A DNA stretch of 64,000 bases from NCBI RefSeq assembly GCF_000710915.1, contig NZ_BAUA01000152.1:1-64000 (forward strand), read 5' to 3'. The DNA comes from Nocardia brasiliensis IFM 10847 (GTDB lineage: Bacteria; Actinomycetota; Actinomycetes; Mycobacteriales; Mycobacteriaceae). The notes beneath the pieces are model-generated. The model was not told where the DNA came from, did no database searches, and saw only the letters and a list, made by a program, of their open reading frames with translations. Both the position numbers and the translations under genes were made by a program. Below are positions 33,845 through 41,684 of the stretch, in pieces (the first letter of the stretch is position 1; the number at the start of each line of letters is the position of its first letter).

Positions 33845-34719
33845 CGAAACCCGCACCCGGCGACGATGCCGGGGCCGTCGAGCACCATCCCGAGGTCGCC
33901 CCGGCGTCCACGGAACTCGCGCGACGGCCGGACAGCGAGGTCTTACGCCGCGACGAATCCCCTTCGCGCGTCTCCTATCCCGTGGCCACCGCACGTGCGG
34001 CCACCGGCGTCGCACGGGTCACCTGGAGCGCGCTGACCGGCGTGACCGCCTGGAGCGTCGGCACCGCGGTCGGTGTCGGCGCGACCGTCGTCCAGCGCAG
34101 CATTCAGGGCGTGCCGCCGCGAGAAGTGCTGGCCGAGGCCGAATCCGAGGTGCGCGACCGGGTGCGCCGGGCGCTCGGTCTGCCGGAGGCGCCGAACGAG
34201 CCTGCCGGACAACCCGTTCCGACGCTGCGCGAGCAGGGCGCGGCGCTGCTGCGCCTGTCGGCGAGCACGCACGGCGAGGACGAGAACCACCCGGCCTTCG
34301 CGGGCATGCTCGCCGAGCTGACCCCCGACGAGGCCCGTATCCTGCGCTTCCTGCACATGGACGGCCCGCAACCGTCGATCGACATCCGCACCGGCCGCCC
34401 GCGGCTGGGCGGAGAACGGCTCGGCTCCATGCTGACGCTGGTCGGCGAGCAGGCCGGACTGCGCTTCCCGAACCGGATCCAGCAGTACCTGACCAACCTG
34501 CGCAGGCTCGGCCTGGTAGAGCACACCCGCGAGCCGGTCGGCAATCCGAACCGCTATCAACTGCTGGAAGCCCAGGCGCCGGTGCGAGAGCTGTTGAAGC
34601 GCTCCGGATTCGGCACCAAGGTGAGCTACCGCAGCGTCGCGCTCACCGGTTTCGGCGCGGACTTCGTCCGCACCTGCATTCCGGTCGTCGTGTCCGACGA
34701 TCGCGCCGCCGGCCACTAG
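33835..34719 (+). CDS. Abi-alpha (DUF4393-like) protein, paralogue 2
   Basis: A 294-residue paralogue of the protein at 31366-32259. The shared core is LTPDEARILRFLHMDGPQPSIDIRT, LVGEQAGLRFPNRIQQYLTNLRRLGLVEH and ALTGFGADFVRTC. The N-terminal third is Ala/Thr/Val-rich and may form membrane-leaning helices (GVARVTWSALTGVTAWSVG). ATG 33835 lies inside the end of the DUF445 gene (ten-base overlap) with AGGAG ten bases upstream. The two paralogues differ widely outside the core, implying an old duplication with distinct roles. Confidence 0.75.
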   Translation: MAVAKPAPGDDAGAVEHHPEVAPASTELARRPDSEVLRRDESPSRVSYPVATARAATGVARVTWSALTGVTAWSVGTAVGVGATVVQRSIQGVPPREVLAEAESEVRDRVRRALGLPEAPNEPAGQPVPTLREQGAALLRLSASTHGEDENHPAFAGMLAELTPDEARILRFLHMDGPQPSIDIRTGRPRLGGERLGSMLTLVGEQAGLRFPNRIQQYLTNLRRLGLVEHTREPVGNPNRYQLLEAQAPVRELLKRSGFGTKVSYRSVALTGFGADFVRTCIPVVVSDDRAAGH

Positions 34720-34763
34720 CCGCTCACAAACCCAGGCACCGCCGCGAGGTCTGTGCCGCTGAG

Positions 34764-36563
34764 CTAAACGTCCTCCGCCAACTCCATCCAGCGTTCCTCG
34801 GCGGCCTCCTTGTCCGCCACCACCTGCTTGAGTTCGGCGTTGAGCGTGACGAGCTTGTCCGGGTCGGTGGCGGCTTCGGCGAGCGCGGCGTGCAGGCGCT
34901 GCTCACGTTCGTCGAATTTCTCGATGGCGCGCTCCAGCCGGGACAGTTCCTTGCGGGCGGCGCGCGCAGCGGCGGCGTCGGTTACCGGCGCGGGCGACTT
35001 GTCGGCCGCCCGCGTGGCGCTCTGCCCTTGTGCCGCACGCTTTTTCAGATACTCGTCGATGCCGCCGGGCAGGTTGGTGAGCTTGCCGTCGCCGAACAGC
35101 GCCCAGGTCGTGTCGCAGATGCGCTCGATCAGATAGCGGTCGTGACTGATCACCACGAGGGTGCCTGCCCAGTTGTCGAGCAGGTCTTCCAGCTGCTGCA
35201 GGGTGTCGATGTCCAGGTCGTTGGTCGGCTCGTCGAGCAGCAGCACGTTCGGCTCGGCCATCAGGATGCGGGTCAATTGCAGCCTGCGTCGCTCACCACC
35301 GGAGAGGTCCCCGACCGGAGTGCGCTGGCGGGCCGGGCTGAAGCCGAGTCGCTCGGCCAGCTGACCGGCCGAGATCTCCTTGTCGCCGAGCATGATTCGC
35401 TGCGCGACCTGCTGCACCGCTTCCAGCACCCGCATATCGGTCGGCAGATCGTCGAGTTCCTGCCGCAACCAGCCGATCTGCACCGTCTGGCCCTGAATCC
35501 GCTTGCCCGCGGCCGGTTCGGTGTCCCCGGCCAGGGTGCGCAGCAGCGTCGTCTTGCCGGAACCGTTCACCCCGACCAGACCGACCCGCTCGCCCGGCGC
35601 GAGTCGCCAGGTCAAGTCGCGCACCAACTCCCGGCCGTCCGGCGTGGTGAGGGTGGTGTCCTCGAGCTCGATGACGACGCGACCGAGGCGCTTGCGCGCG
35701 AACGCGGCCAGCGAGACGCTGTCGCGCGGCGGCGGCACATCGGCGATCAGCGCCTCGGCGGCCTCCACCCGGTAGCGCGGCTTCGAGGTCCGGGCCTTTG
35801 CGCCGCGGCGCAGCCAGGCCAGTTCCTTGCGCGCCAGATTGCTGCGCCGCGCCTCGCTGGCGTCGGCCTGCCTGGCCCGTTCGGCGCGAGCGAAGATCCA
35901 GTCGCCGTAGCCGCCCTCATAGCTTTCGACCTTGCCGCCGACCACCTCCCAGGTGTCGGTGGCCACGGTGTCGAGGAACCAGCGATCGTGGGTCACCACG
36001 ACCAGCGCGCTGCGTCGTTCGAGTAGATGCGCGGCCAGCCACTGCACGCCCTCGACGTCGAGGTGGTTGGTCGGTTCGTCGAGCACGAGCAGGTCGAGAT
36101 CTCGAACCAGGGCGGCGGCCAGCGCGACGCGACGCCGCTCACCCCCGGACAGGTTGTCGATCGAGGTCTGCAGGCCGAGCCCCGCGATGCCGATGCCTTC
36201 CAGCACCGAGCGGATGCGTGGATTCGCGGCCCACTCGTGTTCGGCCACCTCGTCCGGACTGCCCGAGATCCCGTTCAAATCGTCGGCCAGCCCCGCCAGC
36301 ACGACCGACCCGACCGTCGCGCCCGCGGGCAGCACGCCGCGCTGCGTCACCACCGCGAGCCGCAGCCCGCCGACCCGACTGACCCGGCCGCTGTCCGGCG
36401 GCTCGAGGCCGGTGAGCACCTCGAGCAGGGTGGTCTTGCCACCTCCGTTCAGACCGACGACCCCGATGCGCTCGCCCGCGTGCACGCCGAGTGACACGTT
36501 GTCGAGCAGCGGGGTGATCCCGAAGCTCTTGGAGACTTGCTCGAGGTTGATCAGGTTGGACAT
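34764..36563 (-). CDS. ABC-F family ATPase (Uup/EttA-like)
   Basis: A 599-residue protein with two ABC ATPase domains and no membrane segments. Walker A motifs are GLNGGGKTT and GVNGSGKTT, signatures LSGGERRRVALA and LSGGERRRLQLT, Walker B LLVLDEPTNHLD and LLLDEPTNDLD. The C-terminal 80 residues form a predicted coiled coil (ELSRLERAIEKFDEREQRLHAAL), a Uup-type feature. ABC-F proteins act on ribosomes in translation or antibiotic protection; a resistance role is not indicated by anything local. ATG 36563. Confidence 0.9.
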   Translation of the reverse strand: MSNLINLEQVSKSFGITPLLDNVSLGVHAGERIGVVGLNGGGKTTLLEVLTGLEPPDSGRVSRVGGLRLAVVTQRGVLPAGATVGSVVLAGLADDLNGISGSPDEVAEHEWAANPRIRSVLEGIGIAGLGLQTSIDNLSGGERRRVALAAALVRDLDLLVLDEPTNHLDVEGVQWLAAHLLERRSALVVVTHDRWFLDTVATDTWEVVGGKVESYEGGYGDWIFARAERARQADASEARRSNLARKELAWLRRGAKARTSKPRYRVEAAEALIADVPPPRDSVSLAAFARKRLGRVVIELEDTTLTTPDGRELVRDLTWRLAPGERVGLVGVNGSGKTTLLRTLAGDTEPAAGKRIQGQTVQIGWLRQELDDLPTDMRVLEAVQQVAQRIMLGDKEISAGQLAERLGFSPARQRTPVGDLSGGERRRLQLTRILMAEPNVLLLDEPTNDLDIDTLQQLEDLLDNWAGTLVVISHDRYLIERICDTTWALFGDGKLTNLPGGIDEYLKKRAAQGQSATRAADKSPAPVTDAAAARAARKELSRLERAIEKFDEREQRLHAALAEAATDPDKLVTLNAELKQVVADKEAAEERWMELAEDV

Positions 36564-36671
36564 GGATCCTTCCGGGCTGCGCGGGGGCGGGACCGATACT
36601 CGCCCTGAGCCAGGGTACTGAGCGCGTCCACACGGACCTCGACCAGCTGAGCGGTCCGCAGGGGTTGCGTA

Positions 36672-36731
36672 ACGAACGGCGTTCGCCTAAATTCAATGAC
36701 ACGAACAGCGTTCGTCACGAACGAAGTTAGT
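36672..36731. promoter_or_regulatory. Three TetR-like operators upstream of the LLM gene
   Basis: Three related palindromes: ACGAACGGCGTTCGC (36672-36686), ACGAACAGCGTTCGT (36701-36715, perfect six-base arms) and ACGAACGAAGTTAGT (36717-36731). The pattern is ACGAAC-N3-GTTCGT. They lie between the divergent ABC-F and LLM-oxidoreductase genes, 111-170 bases before the latter. No regulator gene is adjacent. Confidence 0.7.
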
Positions 36732-36841
36732 TCAGTTAGGGCTCCCCGGAAGTACAGCCGCAGATGGGAGCCCCGCGCTCGCCCCGGCGAGGTGCGCGAC
36801 GGCGGCTCGATCCATTCGCGTTCCCTCCTGGAGGTTCTCCC

Positions 36842-37690
36842 ATGCATGTCGGTCTCGGCCTGCCCATTTCCGATCCCGCGGCACTGCTCGACTGGGCCAG
36901 GCGCGCCGACGCCGGCCCGTTCAGCACGCTCGGCCTGCTCGATCGACTCGTCTACGACAATCCGGAACCACTCGTCGCGCTGGCCGCACTCGCTGGCGCC
37001 ACCAGCCGCATCAAGCTGCAGACCGAGGTGCTCATCGCGCCGCTGCGCGAGCCCGCGCTGCTCGCCAAACAAGCGGCCACCCTCGATCGCATGTCCGGCG
37101 GCCGCTTCGTGCTCGGCCTCGGCGTCGGCGGTCGCGCGGACGACCACCTCGCCTCGGGCACCGACCTGCGTACGCGCGGGCGCCGCCTGGACGAACAGCT
37201 GGATGTGCTGCGCCGCGTCTGGTCCGGCGCCCCCTACGGCGCCGACTGCGGCCCGATCGGTCCCGCCCCGTCGCGTCCCGACGGACCCGAACTGCTCTTC
37301 GGCGGCTTCCAGCCGGCCGCGCTCGACCGCGTAGGCCGTTGGGGCGGCGGACTTCTCGCCGCCGCCGCGCCGTCCTGGGCCGGTGGCCTCTTCGACACCG
37401 CCCGGCGCTCCTGGACCGAGCACGGCCGCCCCGGTGCGCCGCGCATCGTCGCCCAGGTCAACGTCGCACTCGGCGATCGGCACCTGATCGAGGCCGCCCG
37501 TACCGCCATGGGCGCCTACTACGAATTCAGCGGTCGCGCCTCCTACATGGTCGACGGCATGCTCACCACTGCCGACGACATCCGCTCGACCCTCGCGCAA
37601 TTCGCGGATCTGGGGGCCGACGAGGTCATGCTCTACTGCTACGGCGACGACGCCGACCAGATCGACCGGCTCGCCGACGTGATCGCCTGA
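36842..37690 (+). CDS. LLM-class F420/FMN-dependent oxidoreductase
   Basis: A 282-residue luciferase-like TIM-barrel protein. Conserved features are the opening MHVGLGLPISDP, LLDRLVYDNPEPLVALAALAGATSRIKLQTEVLIAPLREPALLAKQAATLDRMSGGRFVLGLGVG (about residues 32-100, the family core). It would use reduced F420 or FMN to act on a small organic substrate that cannot be named. ATG 36842 follows GGAGG by seven bases. It ends flush with ispE (stop codons adjacent, convergent). The upstream triple operator suggests tight ligand-dependent control. Confidence 0.85.
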   Translation: MHVGLGLPISDPAALLDWARRADAGPFSTLGLLDRLVYDNPEPLVALAALAGATSRIKLQTEVLIAPLREPALLAKQAATLDRMSGGRFVLGLGVGGRADDHLASGTDLRTRGRRLDEQLDVLRRVWSGAPYGADCGPIGPAPSRPDGPELLFGGFQPAALDRVGRWGGGLLAAAAPSWAGGLFDTARRSWTEHGRPGAPRIVAQVNVALGDRHLIEAARTAMGAYYEFSGRASYMVDGMLTTADDIRSTLAQFADLGADEVMLYCYGDDADQIDRLADVIA

Positions 37691-38626
37691 TCAGTGCTTT
37701 CCGGGCGGCTCACTGTTGAGCACCCGGGCGCCCGCGACCGGCCCACTGGCGGTGCGCACGCTGCGGCACACGCCCGCGCCGGCCAGTTCGGCCGCCACCG
37801 CCACCGCGGATTCCTCACTCGCACAAAGGAATGCGCAGGTAGGTCCAGAACCGGAGACCAAGCCCGCCAGCGCGCCGGCGTCGACGCCGGCGCGCAGCGT
37901 ACGCCGCAACTCCGGCTGCAACGACAGCGCGGCCGCCTGCAGGTCGTTACCCAGCAGCGGAGCCAGCTGTTTCGGATCGCCGAAGGCCAAGGCCTGCATC
38001 AACTGCTGGGGTTCACCGAGCCGCGGCGGAGTGCCGTTGGCGCGCAGCCGGTCCAGTTCGGCGAACACCGCGGGCGTGGACAGGCCGACCTTGGCCAAGG
38101 CGAGCACCCAGTGAAACGTGTTGCGGGACAGCACCGGAAGCAGGCGCTCGCCGCGTCCGGTGCCGAGCGCGGTACCACCGTGCAGTGCGAACGGGACGTC
38201 GCTGCCGAGTTCGGCGGCGATCGCGGCCAGTTCCTCGCGGCCCAGCCCGAGATCCCACAGCTCGTTGAGGCCGACCAGGGTCGCGGCGGCGTCGGCGCTG
38301 CCACCCGCCATGCCGCCGGCCACCGGAATGCCCTTGGCGATGGCGATTTCCACCAGCGGCGCCCGGCCCGCCAGATGCGCGAGCCGAACCGCCGCTTTCC
38401 ACACCAGGTTGGTGCGGTCGGTCGGCACCTGCGCGGCGCCCTCGCCGGACACCCGCACCGCGAGCGAGGCCGCGGGGGCGATCTCCAGATCATCGCTGAG
38501 CGACAGCGCCTGGAAGACCGTCGTCAGATCGTGAAAGCCGTCCGCGCGCAGGTCACCGACGCCGAGATGGAGGTTCACCTTGGACGGTGCCCGCACGGTG
38601 ATGGGACTGGGGACAACTGACAGCAC
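37691..38626 (-). CDS. ispE: 4-diphosphocytidyl-2-C-methyl-D-erythritol kinase
   Basis: A 311-residue GHMP kinase. VRAPSKVNLHLGVGDLRADGFHDL at the N-terminus binds substrate, PVAGGMAGGSADAAATL (about residues 100-117) is the ATP loop, and LVSGSGPTCAFLC is the third GHMP motif. It performs the fourth step of the MEP pathway to isoprenoids. The GTG start follows AGGG by about four bases. It belongs to the ksgA-ispE block seen in Rv1010-Rv1011, although copZ and about 600 bases of intergenic sequence separate the two here. Confidence 0.96.
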   Translation of the reverse strand: MLSVVPSPITVRAPSKVNLHLGVGDLRADGFHDLTTVFQALSLSDDLEIAPAASLAVRVSGEGAAQVPTDRTNLVWKAAVRLAHLAGRAPLVEIAIAKGIPVAGGMAGGSADAAATLVGLNELWDLGLGREELAAIAAELGSDVPFALHGGTALGTGRGERLLPVLSRNTFHWVLALAKVGLSTPAVFAELDRLRANGTPPRLGEPQQLMQALAFGDPKQLAPLLGNDLQAAALSLQPELRRTLRAGVDAGALAGLVSGSGPTCAFLCASEESAVAVAAELAGAGVCRSVRTASGPVAGARVLNSEPPGKH

Positions 38627-38790
38627 GATGCCCTAGCGTAACGGGTGGGCTCGGCGGTTGCTCGCGTCGATATGCGCCTTTCACCCGATGTGAATCTTTC
38701 GGTTACGGCAACCTGCCGCCGGGACCGTCGATCCAGCGATCAATGCTTCGGCAACCCTCGGTCACAGCACGGAACAAAGCCTTGCCACCA

Positions 38791-38807
38791 ATACCCCTTG
38801 GGGGTAT
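38791..38807. promoter_or_regulatory. CsoR-like copper operator upstream of copZ
   Basis: ATACCCCTTGGGGGTAT has perfect seven-base arms (ATACCCC/GGGGTAT) round a three-base centre, the form of known CsoR operators. A second palindrome GGGGTACCCC follows at 38820-38829, 37 bases before the copZ ATG. Together they suggest copper-relieved repression. Confidence 0.75.
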
Positions 38808-38865
38808 GTTCGAACTGCCGGGGTACCCCCGGCCCGTATGATCGACCTAAGCGAAGGAGTCGGAG

Positions 38866-39072
38866 ATGCCCAGTTCCACCTACACCGTCACGGGGATGAC
38901 CTGCGGGCATTGCGTGAGCTCCGTCAAGACGGAAATCGGCAAGATCGACGGCGTCACGAGCGTCGACGTGGACCTCGCCAGCGGCGCGGTCACGGTCGCG
39001 AGCACCGCGCCGATCGCGGACACCGATATCGCGGCCGCTGTGGACGAGGCCGGTTACGAAGTCGCCGTCTGA
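38866..39072 (+). CDS. copZ: Copper chaperone CopZ-type HMA protein
   Basis: A 68-residue heavy-metal-associated domain with GMTCGHC at residues 10-16 (the MxCxxC copper site) and the ferredoxin-like beta-alpha-beta pattern typical of CopZ/Atx1. It carries Cu(I) to a partner ATPase in the cytoplasm. ATG has GGAG six bases upstream. No copper ATPase or csoR gene is adjacent, so it is a stand-alone unit under its own CsoR-like box. Confidence 0.93.
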   Translation: MPSSTYTVTGMTCGHCVSSVKTEIGKIDGVTSVDVDLASGAVTVASTAPIADTDIAAAVDEAGYEVAV

Positions 39073-39460
39073 CCGCGCGATCGGCCGAAACCGGCCGGTC
39101 CCCTGGGTTTTCGGACAACGCGAGCCGGACGGCGCCCCGCCGTCCGGCCGCTGCGTGCAGGCACTGGCATGGCGTATTCCGTAGTGTGCCCACGCGAATC
39201 ATCCACAGGCTCATCCACATCCGGCGAAGGGTCGCGCCGGTGCCGCGGCCACCTCTCGGCAGACCATCGGCCCAGATCCGCCCACACCCGCACTGAGCTG
39301 CAGTTCTCGCGTTACGCGGATCGTCAGGGCAGCCAATCGAATCGGCCGTGAGTCCGCGCCGCAACCCCGGGCTCATACGGTGTCGACCCCGAGTTATCCA
39401 CAATCCACATCGCCGAATGGGCCGACGGCACAGGATAAACCGACCGGTCCGGCGCGCGGG
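39073..39460. other. Gene-free region with DnaA-box-like sites
   Basis: A 388-base spacer between copZ and the 3' end of ksgA. It holds TCATCCACA at 39199-39207 and 39211-39219 (one mismatch to the DnaA box) and a perfect TTATCCACA at 39394-39402 followed by AATCCACA. No coding sequence is convincing. A short GGCCG-AAAC-CGGCC hairpin follows copZ. Confidence 0.45.
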
Positions 39461-40342
39461 TCAGGACTGCGCGGCCAGCCGGACGAAAGCCGCGGTGTCC
39501 AACGTCTCACCTCGCGCCGTAGGCGCGATGCCCGCGGCGATCAAGCGCCGCTCGGCTTCGGCGGGCGAGCCCGCCCAGCCGGAAAGGGCCGCGCGCAGCG
39601 TTTTTCGCCGCTGGGCGAAAGCGGCGTCGACCACCTCGAACACGCGACGACGATGCTCGGCATCGATCGGCCACGGCGGTTCGGCGTAGCGCTCGACCCG
39701 CACCAGGCCCGAATCGACCCGCGGCACCGGCCAGAAAACCTGCGTGCCGACCGCTCCCGCACGCCGGACCTTGCCGAAGAAGCCCGCCTTCACACTGGGC
39801 ACGCCGTAGACCCGGCTGCCCGGCTCGGCGGCGAGCCGGTCGGCCACCTCCGCCTGCACCATCACCAAAGAGACCGCGATGCTGGGCAATTCGGCCAGCA
39901 GATGCAGCAGCACCGGCACCGCGACGTTGTACGGCAGGTTCGCCACCAGCGCGGTCGGCGTCGCGGGCAGATCCGCGGCCGCGACGCGCAACGCGTCCGC
40001 CTGCACCACCGACAGCCGGTCGGCCAGGGCCGGCGCCCGGTCGGCGACGGTCACCGGCAGGTGCCGCGCGAGCACCGGATCGATCTCGACCGCGACCACC
40101 GAATCCACCACATCGAGCAAGGCCAGCGTCAGCGAACCCAGTCCGGGCCCGACCTCGAGCACCACGTCGTCGCGCCCGACCCCGGCCGCCGTGACGATGC
40201 GCCGCACGGTGTTCGCGTCGTGCACGAAGTTCTGCCCGAGCTGCTTGGTCGGCCGCACGCCGAGCCGCTCGGCCAGCACCCGCACCTCGGCGGGGCCCAG
40301 CAGGGCGGCACTCCCACGACCAGCAATTTCGGCTTCGGACAC
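39461..40342 (-). CDS. ksgA: 16S rRNA dimethyladenosine transferase
   Basis: A 293-residue RsmA/KsgA protein. KQLGQNFVHDANTVRRI (residues 33-49) is the N-terminal signature, LEVGPGLGSLTLALL the SAM loop, VEIDPVLARHL the ribose-binding acidic motif, and VANLPYNVAVPVL the catalytic NLPY. It dimethylates two adenosines near the 3' end of 16S rRNA. It lies between copZ and a secreted lipase on the minus strand, in the rpfB-ksgA-ispE order of mycobacteria with the lipase inserted. Confidence 0.96.
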   Translation of the reverse strand: MSEAEIAGRGSAALLGPAEVRVLAERLGVRPTKQLGQNFVHDANTVRRIVTAAGVGRDDVVLEVGPGLGSLTLALLDVVDSVVAVEIDPVLARHLPVTVADRAPALADRLSVVQADALRVAAADLPATPTALVANLPYNVAVPVLLHLLAELPSIAVSLVMVQAEVADRLAAEPGSRVYGVPSVKAGFFGKVRRAGAVGTQVFWPVPRVDSGLVRVERYAEPPWPIDAEHRRRVFEVVDAAFAQRRKTLRAALSGWAGSPAEAERRLIAAGIAPTARGETLDTAAFVRLAAQS

Positions 40343-40374
40343 CCAGAGAACCTATCAACCTCGCCGCTGCGTTC

Positions 40375-41541
40375 CTACCGCTCGGCCGGGCTCGCCTTGA
40401 TGCGGTCGAGGAATGCGTCGACAGCGGTCTGCATGGCGGGGCTGATCTGGGTGTGCCTGCCGGTGCCGAGGACGGTCTGGAAGTCGACGCCGTTGGCGGC
40501 GAACTGCGCGGCCAGCGCGCCGTGCAGCGGGGCGGGCACGACGGTGTCGGTGACGTTGAGCAGCAACAGGATCGGCGCGTTGTATCCGGTGGTGGGCACG
40601 GTCAGGTACTCGTTCAGCGCGGAACGGATGGGCTCGGTGGCGAGCGACTCGTCGAGCAGATCGGCGACGCCGAGCCCGCGCACCCGGTCCCCGATGCGGT
40701 CCAGGCACAGGGTGCCGACGCTGTCCAGCACGACCCGGCCCTGCGGGGTGAGGTATTGATCGACGCGCACGTCAGGGTGCGCGGCACGCAGGCCCGCCAG
40801 GATGCTGACGAAGAAGCTCATCGCGCCGTCGGCGTCGGGCAGCGGGGGGACCAGCGGACCGGCGAGCGGCAGCACCTTCTCCACGTCGGATTCGGGGTCG
40901 ATCGCCACGGTGCCGCGGAAATCGAGATCCGGCGCGTAGGTCACCTGCCGGTGCGCGGTGGCCAGCGCGGCCTGGCCGCCCTGTGAGCCGCCGAAAACCG
41001 CCCAGGTGCGGGAGAGTTCGGGATGGGCCGCGCGGGCGGCGTGCAGCAGGTCGAGCGTGGCCGTCGCCTCGGTGCTGGTCTCGAGATAGGGATGCGGGCC
41101 GGTGTTGAACCGGCCCAGCCCCAGGTAATCCGGCGCGACCACCGCGAAGCCGCGAGACAGGAAGCCCTGGATCAGCGCGTCCTCTTTGGCCCGGCTCTCC
41201 GGGTACGGCCGACCGGCCGGATCCGACTGACCGCCGCAGCCCATGCCGAGTCCGGTGGTGCCGTGGTCGTAGGCGATGATCGGCCAGCCCGCGGCGGGGG
41301 CGGTGCCGCGCGGCACGAAGAGCGCGCCGCTGGCCGGCCGCGGCGTCCCGTCCGAGCCGCGCATCCAGTACTCGACGACCGAACCGCCCGAGGTGCCACG
41401 CCAACCGTCCGGCTGCGCGATCTCCGAGATCAGCGAGCCGGGGGCGGCCGCATGGGCGGGCGCGATCTGCACGAACAGCGCGGCACTCGCCGACAACATC
41501 GTCACCGCGACTGCTCGCTTGCACATCTGGACAACTCGCAC
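40375..41541 (-). CDS. Secreted lipase (LIP family alpha/beta hydrolase)
   Basis: A 388-residue protein with a signal peptide (VRVVQMCKRAVAVTMLSASA to the AHA-AAPG cleavage region). The mature part is a secretory-lipase fold: IIAYDHGTTGLGMGCGG oxyanion region, VVAPDYLGLG, nucleophile elbow GGSQGGQAA (about residues 185-193) and a late Asp/His pair around NVTDTVVP and GTGRHTQI. It would hydrolyse esters outside the cell. GTG 41541 follows GAGGTG by four bases; ATG 41526 is an alternative. It sits between ksgA and rpfB, an insertion relative to M. tuberculosis. Confidence 0.88.
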   Translation of the reverse strand: MRVVQMCKRAVAVTMLSASAALFVQIAPAHAAAPGSLISEIAQPDGWRGTSGGSVVEYWMRGSDGTPRPASGALFVPRGTAPAAGWPIIAYDHGTTGLGMGCGGQSDPAGRPYPESRAKEDALIQGFLSRGFAVVAPDYLGLGRFNTGPHPYLETSTEATATLDLLHAARAAHPELSRTWAVFGGSQGGQAALATAHRQVTYAPDLDFRGTVAIDPESDVEKVLPLAGPLVPPLPDADGAMSFFVSILAGLRAAHPDVRVDQYLTPQGRVVLDSVGTLCLDRIGDRVRGLGVADLLDESLATEPIRSALNEYLTVPTTGYNAPILLLLNVTDTVVPAPLHGALAAQFAANGVDFQTVLGTGRHTQISPAMQTAVDAFLDRIKASPAER

Positions 41542-41665
41542 CGCACACCTCACAACCCGACCCACACCGTCAGCAAACCTGGACGAGTGTATAGATCAAT
41601 CGGATAGTGCCAGGCCGGCGTGGCGCGGCCGCGAATCAAAGACGAATTCGCGGATCAGGCGAGGG

Positions 41666-41684
41666 TGACCGGTGTCACCGGTCA
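41666..41684 (-). terminator. Palindrome across the rpfB stop codon
   Basis: TGACCGGTGTCACCGGTCA is a perfect palindrome whose last three bases form the rpfB stop codon. As RNA it would fold with seven-base arms and a five-base loop. It lacks a U tract; it may terminate rpfB transcription or be a protein site. Confidence 0.4.

Noticed and set aside
39076..39105. GGCCG-AAAC-CGGCC hairpin after copZ as a terminator
   Set aside because: The stem has only five base pairs and no T run; such short GC hairpins are expected by chance here.
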